Shown here piece by piece: positions 23,128 to 26,056 of a stretch of DNA of 26,056 bases (position 1 is the first letter of the stretch; every line of letters begins with the position of its first letter). The notes under the pieces were generated by a model. It made no database searches, was not told the DNA's origin, and saw nothing but the letters and a program-made list of their open reading frames with translations. The translations under genes were made by a program, and so were the position numbers. The DNA comes from JBKJZO01 sp046715235 (GTDB taxonomy: Bacteria; Actinomycetota; Actinomycetes; BP-191). The stretch is from NCBI GenBank assembly GCA_046715235.1, contig JBKJZO010000212.1:1-26056 (forward strand), in the 5' to 3' direction.

Positions 23128-23498
23128 GCGAGTGAGAACTTCACCCGGTTGGGTGAACGAAAGTGCCTGGTCAACGCCGATGAACAACGCGTAAGGCAAT
23201 GACCCGCACACGAGGGAGCGCCAGAGGGTCGCCTGCACCAAGACGTGGCCTACGCCGCTCCCCCCAGCGGCCAACCACCCGGCTCGAGCGCTCAACCCCC
23301 CAACGGGCGCCGGCCATAGAAGGAACCCGGTCGGCGGAGTCCCCCGCTCCGCCCCCAGGATCGGTCCCGCGCCAACCCCCCAGCGCGCGGGACCGAACCC
23401 TTCGGCAAGAGTCACCGTCCCCCCAACGGTGACTACCGCCGAAGACGACTGACGGGCCCGGCGAACGTCCTCGGACGTGGCCGGGCCCGCCGTCGTTT
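23128..23498 (+). ncRNA. Expanded 6C-like RNA: five hairpins with C-rich loops
   Basis: I see no convincing protein in this stretch, but a chain of hairpins each presenting a C run in its loop. (1) GCCGCT-CCCCCC-AGCGGC, 23254-23271. (2) GCGCTC / GGGCGC around AACCCCCCAAC, 23288-23310. (3) GGCGGAG-TCCCCCG-CTCCGCC, 23333-23353. (4) A 12-bp stem, 23361-23372 with 23385-23396, with six C in its loop. (5) GTCACCGT-CCCCCCA-ACGGTGAC, 23411-23433, enclosed by an outer TTCGGC/GCCGAA stem (23401-23406 and 23438-23443). A strong terminator follows. The known actinobacterial 6C RNA has two such hairpins, and its C loops pair with G-rich ribosome sites of target mRNAs. Hairpins 4 and 5 plus the terminator match that layout; hairpins 1-3 are extra. 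The 5' end is uncertain. Alternatively it is a long 5' leader of tldD, but the terminator argues against that. Confidence 0.65.
23451..23498 (+). terminator. Strong intrinsic terminator after the C-loop RNA
   Basis: The arms GACGGGCCCGGC (23451-23462) and the 3' arm 23480-23494 pair with a three-base bulge; an inner ACGTC-CTCG-GACGT hairpin extends the stem. A short GTTTCC tail follows. It separates the RNA from the tldD ribosome site about 90 bases downstream. Confidence 0.7.
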
Positions 23499-23593
23499 CC
23501 GCGGCCAATCCGCCGCCGCGCGTCGGCTGGTACGGCGCCGCGCAGCGCTAGGGTCGAACCCCGCCGCCGCTCGCCCCGCCCCAGGAGGTCCGT

Positions 23594-24976
23594 GTGCTCG
23601 ACGAATCCGACGTTCGTGCCGTTCTGGATGCGGCGCTGGACACCGGCGGCGAGTGGTCCGAGGTGTACGCCGAGCGGCGCGACGCGACGAGCATCAGCAT
23701 CGACGATCGCCGGATCGAAGAGCTGACGAGCGGCCGCGACCAGGGCGCCGGCGTACGCGTCGTCAAGGGGCAGCAGGCGGCGTACGCCTACACGAACGTG
23801 CTCACGCGTCAGTCGCTGATCGATGCCGCGCGGGCAGCGGCCGCGGCCCTGCAGGGGCAGCGCACCGTCTCCGTCGTAGACCTGACTCGCGTCGTCCCGC
23901 AGGTCGAGCATCCGGTACGCCGGGCTCCCTCCTCGGTCTCGAAGGCCGACAAGGTGGCCGCCGCCCGCCGTGCCGAGGAAGCAGCGTGGGCGGTCGGGCC
24001 CGACGTGAGGCAGGTCGCGGCGTCGTACTCGGACGTCGTCCAGCAGGTGTTCCTGGCCAACTCGCTTGGGCACCTCTCGGACCAGACCAAGACCCGCACC
24101 CGGCTGGTTTGCCAGGTCGTCGCCGCGCGCGACGGGCTCGTGCAGACCGGCTTCGAAGGCCCCGGCGGCTCGATGGGCGCCGAGCTGCTCGACCTGCACC
24201 CGCCGGAGTCCGTCGGGCGGGCGGCGGCCGAGCGCGCGGTGCGGCTGCTCGACTCGGTGCCTTCGCCGGCCGGCGAGATGACCGTCGTACTCAACGCCGG
24301 TGGCGGCGGGGTTCTCTTCCACGAAGCCTGCGGCCACGGGCTCGAAGCCGACTCGATCGTCAAGGACACGACGGTCTACGCCAAGCGCAAGGGCGAGCAG
24401 GTGGGCTCGCCGCTGGTCTTCGGCGTCGACGACGCGACGGTTGTCAACGCCTGGGGCAGCTTCGGCTTCGACGACGAGGGCGCGCCTGCGCAGCGCACTG
24501 TGCTGTTCGACGCGGGCGTGCAGACCGGGGAGATGAGCGACCGCATCAGCGCCGCGAAGCTCGGCGTACCGTCGTCGGGCAACGGCCGGCGGCAGTCCTA
24601 CGCCTACCTGCCGATCCCGCGCATGACCAACTCGTTCATCCTGCCGGGGCAGTCCGACCCCGCGCTGATCCTCGCCGACGTCAAGCACGGTCTGTACGCC
24701 GAAGGCCTCGGCGGCGGCGAGGTCAACCCCGCGACGGGCGACTTCGTGTTCGGCATCACCGAGGCTTACCTGATCGAGAACGGCGAGCTGACGCGACGCG
24801 TGCGCGGCGCCAACCTGATCGGCAACGGCCCGCAGGCGCTGGCGCTGATCGACGCGGTCGGCACCGACTTCGACGTCAAGGAAGGCATGTGCGGCAAGGA
24901 CGGCCAGTGGGTGCCCGTCGGGCTCGGCACGCCGACGCTACGAATCGCGCGTCTCACAGTCGGGGGAACCGAATGA
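23594..24976 (+). CDS. tldD: TldD metalloprotease subunit
   Basis: 460 aa, the catalytic half of the TldD/TldE heterodimeric protease, which cleaves unfolded peptides and matures microcin-like precursors in bacteria where it has been studied. The zinc-binding HExxxH is present as H243-E-A-C-G-H248 inside GGGGVLFHEACGHGLEAD; the C-terminal metal-ligand region includes GMCGKDGQ. The N-terminal substrate-tunnel domain has SGRDQGAGVRV. The start is GTG 23594 with AGGAGG five bases upstream. The stop overlaps the tldE start (ATGA), so the two subunits are coupled. The gene has full family length. Confidence 0.96.
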   Translation: MLDESDVRAVLDAALDTGGEWSEVYAERRDATSISIDDRRIEELTSGRDQGAGVRVVKGQQAAYAYTNVLTRQSLIDAARAAAAALQGQRTVSVVDLTRVVPQVEHPVRRAPSSVSKADKVAAARRAEEAAWAVGPDVRQVAASYSDVVQQVFLANSLGHLSDQTKTRTRLVCQVVAARDGLVQTGFEGPGGSMGAELLDLHPPESVGRAAAERAVRLLDSVPSPAGEMTVVLNAGGGGVLFHEACGHGLEADSIVKDTTVYAKRKGEQVGSPLVFGVDDATVVNAWGSFGFDDEGAPAQRTVLFDAGVQTGEMSDRISAAKLGVPSSGNGRRQSYAYLPIPRMTNSFILPGQSDPALILADVKHGLYAEGLGGGEVNPATGDFVFGITEAYLIENGELTRRVRGANLIGNGPQALALIDAVGTDFDVKEGMCGKDGQWVPVGLGTPTLRIARLTVGGTE

Positions 24977-26056
24977 GTGAACTGCTCGAGCTGGCCGAGC
25001 GGGTGGTTTCGGCCGCGGGGGACGGCGAGGACGTCGAGGCGTTCGCGATCCACGCGATCCAGGCCTCCGTCTCGGTCTTCGAGCAGGGCATCGAGCAGCT
25101 CTCGTCGTCGGAGACGCGCGGCATCGGCGTTCGCGTTGTGGTCGACGGGCGCCTCGGTTTCGCGTCGACGTCCGACCTGACTGCCGACGGGCTCTCGTTC
25201 GCGCTGTCGGAGGCGCGGTCGAACGCGGAGTTGGCCTCGCAGGACGTCGGCAACGTGCTGCCCGCGCCGTCTCCCGTTGCTGACTTGCCGGGCATCTTCG
25301 TGGCGGGACTCGACGCCGTACCGATGGCTGACAAGGTCGAGCTGGCGATGGCCCTGGAGCGCGCGACGACGGGCATCGATCCACGGGTGAGCGGCGTCGA
25401 TTCGGCGACGTACGGCGACGCGGTGACCCGGGCGGCGATCGCGTCGTCGCGGGGCATCGCCGCGGAGTACGCGCGGACCGACGTCTATGCCTACGTCTCG
25501 GCCCTTGCCCGCGACGGTGCGGAGACGCAGACAGGTCTTGGGTTGACCCAGGGCCGGGCGTTCGACGAGCTCGACATCGAGGTGGCGGCACGTGAGGCGG
25601 TGCTGCGATCGGCGCGGCTACTCGGGGCGCGCAAGCCGTCAACGGCGAAAGTGCCGGTGGTCTTTGACCCGTTCGTGACCGCGTCGTTCCTCGGCGTACT
25701 CGCCTCGCCGCTGACTGCCGAAGCGGTGCAGAAGGGCCGGTCGCTTTTCGCCGACCGTATGGGTCAGCAGGTTGCCGCTGCGACGCTGTCCTTGGTGGAC
25801 GACGGGCGGATGCTCGCGGGGCCGGCGGCGTCGCCGTTCGACGACGAGGGCGTGCCCACGCGGCGTACGGCAATCATCGAGGACGGCGTGTTGCGCGGGT
25901 TCCTGCACAACACGCAGACCGCCGCGCGCGCGGGCGACCCGAGCGGTACGACGGGAAACGCCTCGCGGGCGGGCTACAAGAGCTCGCCGGGCATCTCGCC
26001 GTCAAACCTGTTCTTCGACGGCGCGACGGTGCCAGCCGCCTCGATCGTCTCGGGCC
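24973..26056 (+). CDS. tldE: TldE (PmbA) subunit, C-terminus cut by window edge
   Basis: Partner subunit of TldD; 361 codons are visible to the right edge. It has the family fold (ETRGIGVRVVVDGRLGFAST, VPVVFDPFVTASFLGVLASPL and DDEGVPTRRTAIIEDGVLRGFLHNTQTA in successive blocks) but lacks the HExxxH motif, as TldE proteins do. ATG 24973 overlaps the tldD stop. The missing part is roughly the last 70-90 residues. Together with TldD it forms the tunnel protease. Confidence 0.95.
   Translation, partial: MSELLELAERVVSAAGDGEDVEAFAIHAIQASVSVFEQGIEQLSSSETRGIGVRVVVDGRLGFASTSDLTADGLSFALSEARSNAELASQDVGNVLPAPSPVADLPGIFVAGLDAVPMADKVELAMALERATTGIDPRVSGVDSATYGDAVTRAAIASSRGIAAEYARTDVYAYVSALARDGAETQTGLGLTQGRAFDELDIEVAAREAVLRSARLLGARKPSTAKVPVVFDPFVTASFLGVLASPLTAEAVQKGRSLFADRMGQQVAAATLSLVDDGRMLAGPAASPFDDEGVPTRRTAIIEDGVLRGFLHNTQTAARAGDPSGTTGNASRAGYKSSPGISPSNLFFDGATVPAASIVSG

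Noticed and set aside
23199..23432. 77-codon open frame over the C-loop hairpins
   Set aside because: No ribosome site; composition is Pro/Arg/Ser-rich as expected from C-runs, and the bases are explained by paired stems and C loops.
23171..24688. 505-codon minus-strand open frame
   Set aside because: Antisense shadow of tldD and the RNA locus, caused by high GC; it has no domain sequence.
1..26056. CRISPR arrays, insertion sequences, rRNA or complete tRNA genes
   Set aside because: I saw no regularly spaced identical repeats, transposase motifs or complete tRNA cloverleaf anywhere in the window.

Overview
The window is very GC-rich, with GTG and TTG starts, AGGAGG-type ribosome sites, ATGA gene overlaps, a DivIVA-like coiled-coil locus, an MMPL transporter, an IdeR/DtxR-type iron box and 6C-type C-loop hairpins. 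This points to an Actinomycetota chromosome. Codon habits would fit Propionibacteriales (Nocardioides/Kribbella-like), but I cannot fix the family from sequence alone.

Layout. 1-2111 (minus): an OmpR-type response regulator and its histidine kinase, which runs off the left edge. 2394-3302: an NAD-dependent epimerase behind a promoter with AAGGG-N2-CCCTT palindromes. 3592-4565: an iron-box-controlled lipoprotein resembling the Fea1 iron-assimilation family. 4741-5250 and 8413-8922: two paralogous SixA-like histidine phosphatases. Between them on the minus strand lies a PadR regulator / membrane protein / O-methyltransferase operon with a frameshifted methyltransferase, then a small peptide gene with an in-frame amber codon (plus strand) convergent with an unknown 135-aa protein. 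8897-12214 (minus): a TOPRIM protein followed by two long Ala/Glu-rich coiled-coil proteins, the second with a DivIVA-type N terminus.

12516-16429 looks accessory. It holds a three-gene cassette (TIGR04255-family protein, an 89-aa unknown, a 181-aa protein with an LTHDC motif), an ArsR/SRPBCC pair on the minus strand, and a RES-toxin/HTH-antitoxin module. 16422-21062 encodes a polytopic GT-C-like membrane protein, a two-domain dimeric alpha-beta-barrel protein, a small lipoprotein and an MMPL transporter. 21172-23059 is an ABC exporter (ATPase, permease, small acidic protein) in one overlapping operon. 23093-23498 carries no convincing protein; it has a promoter, five hairpins with runs of five or six C in their loops, and a strong terminator. 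I read it as an expanded 6C-type small RNA. 23594 to the right edge is tldD-tldE, a metalloprotease pair.

The most unusual items are the five-hairpin C-loop RNA locus, the iron-box/Fea1-like lipoprotein unit, the TIGR04255 cassette and two textbook leaderless promoters with operators in front of the PadR and ArsR genes.
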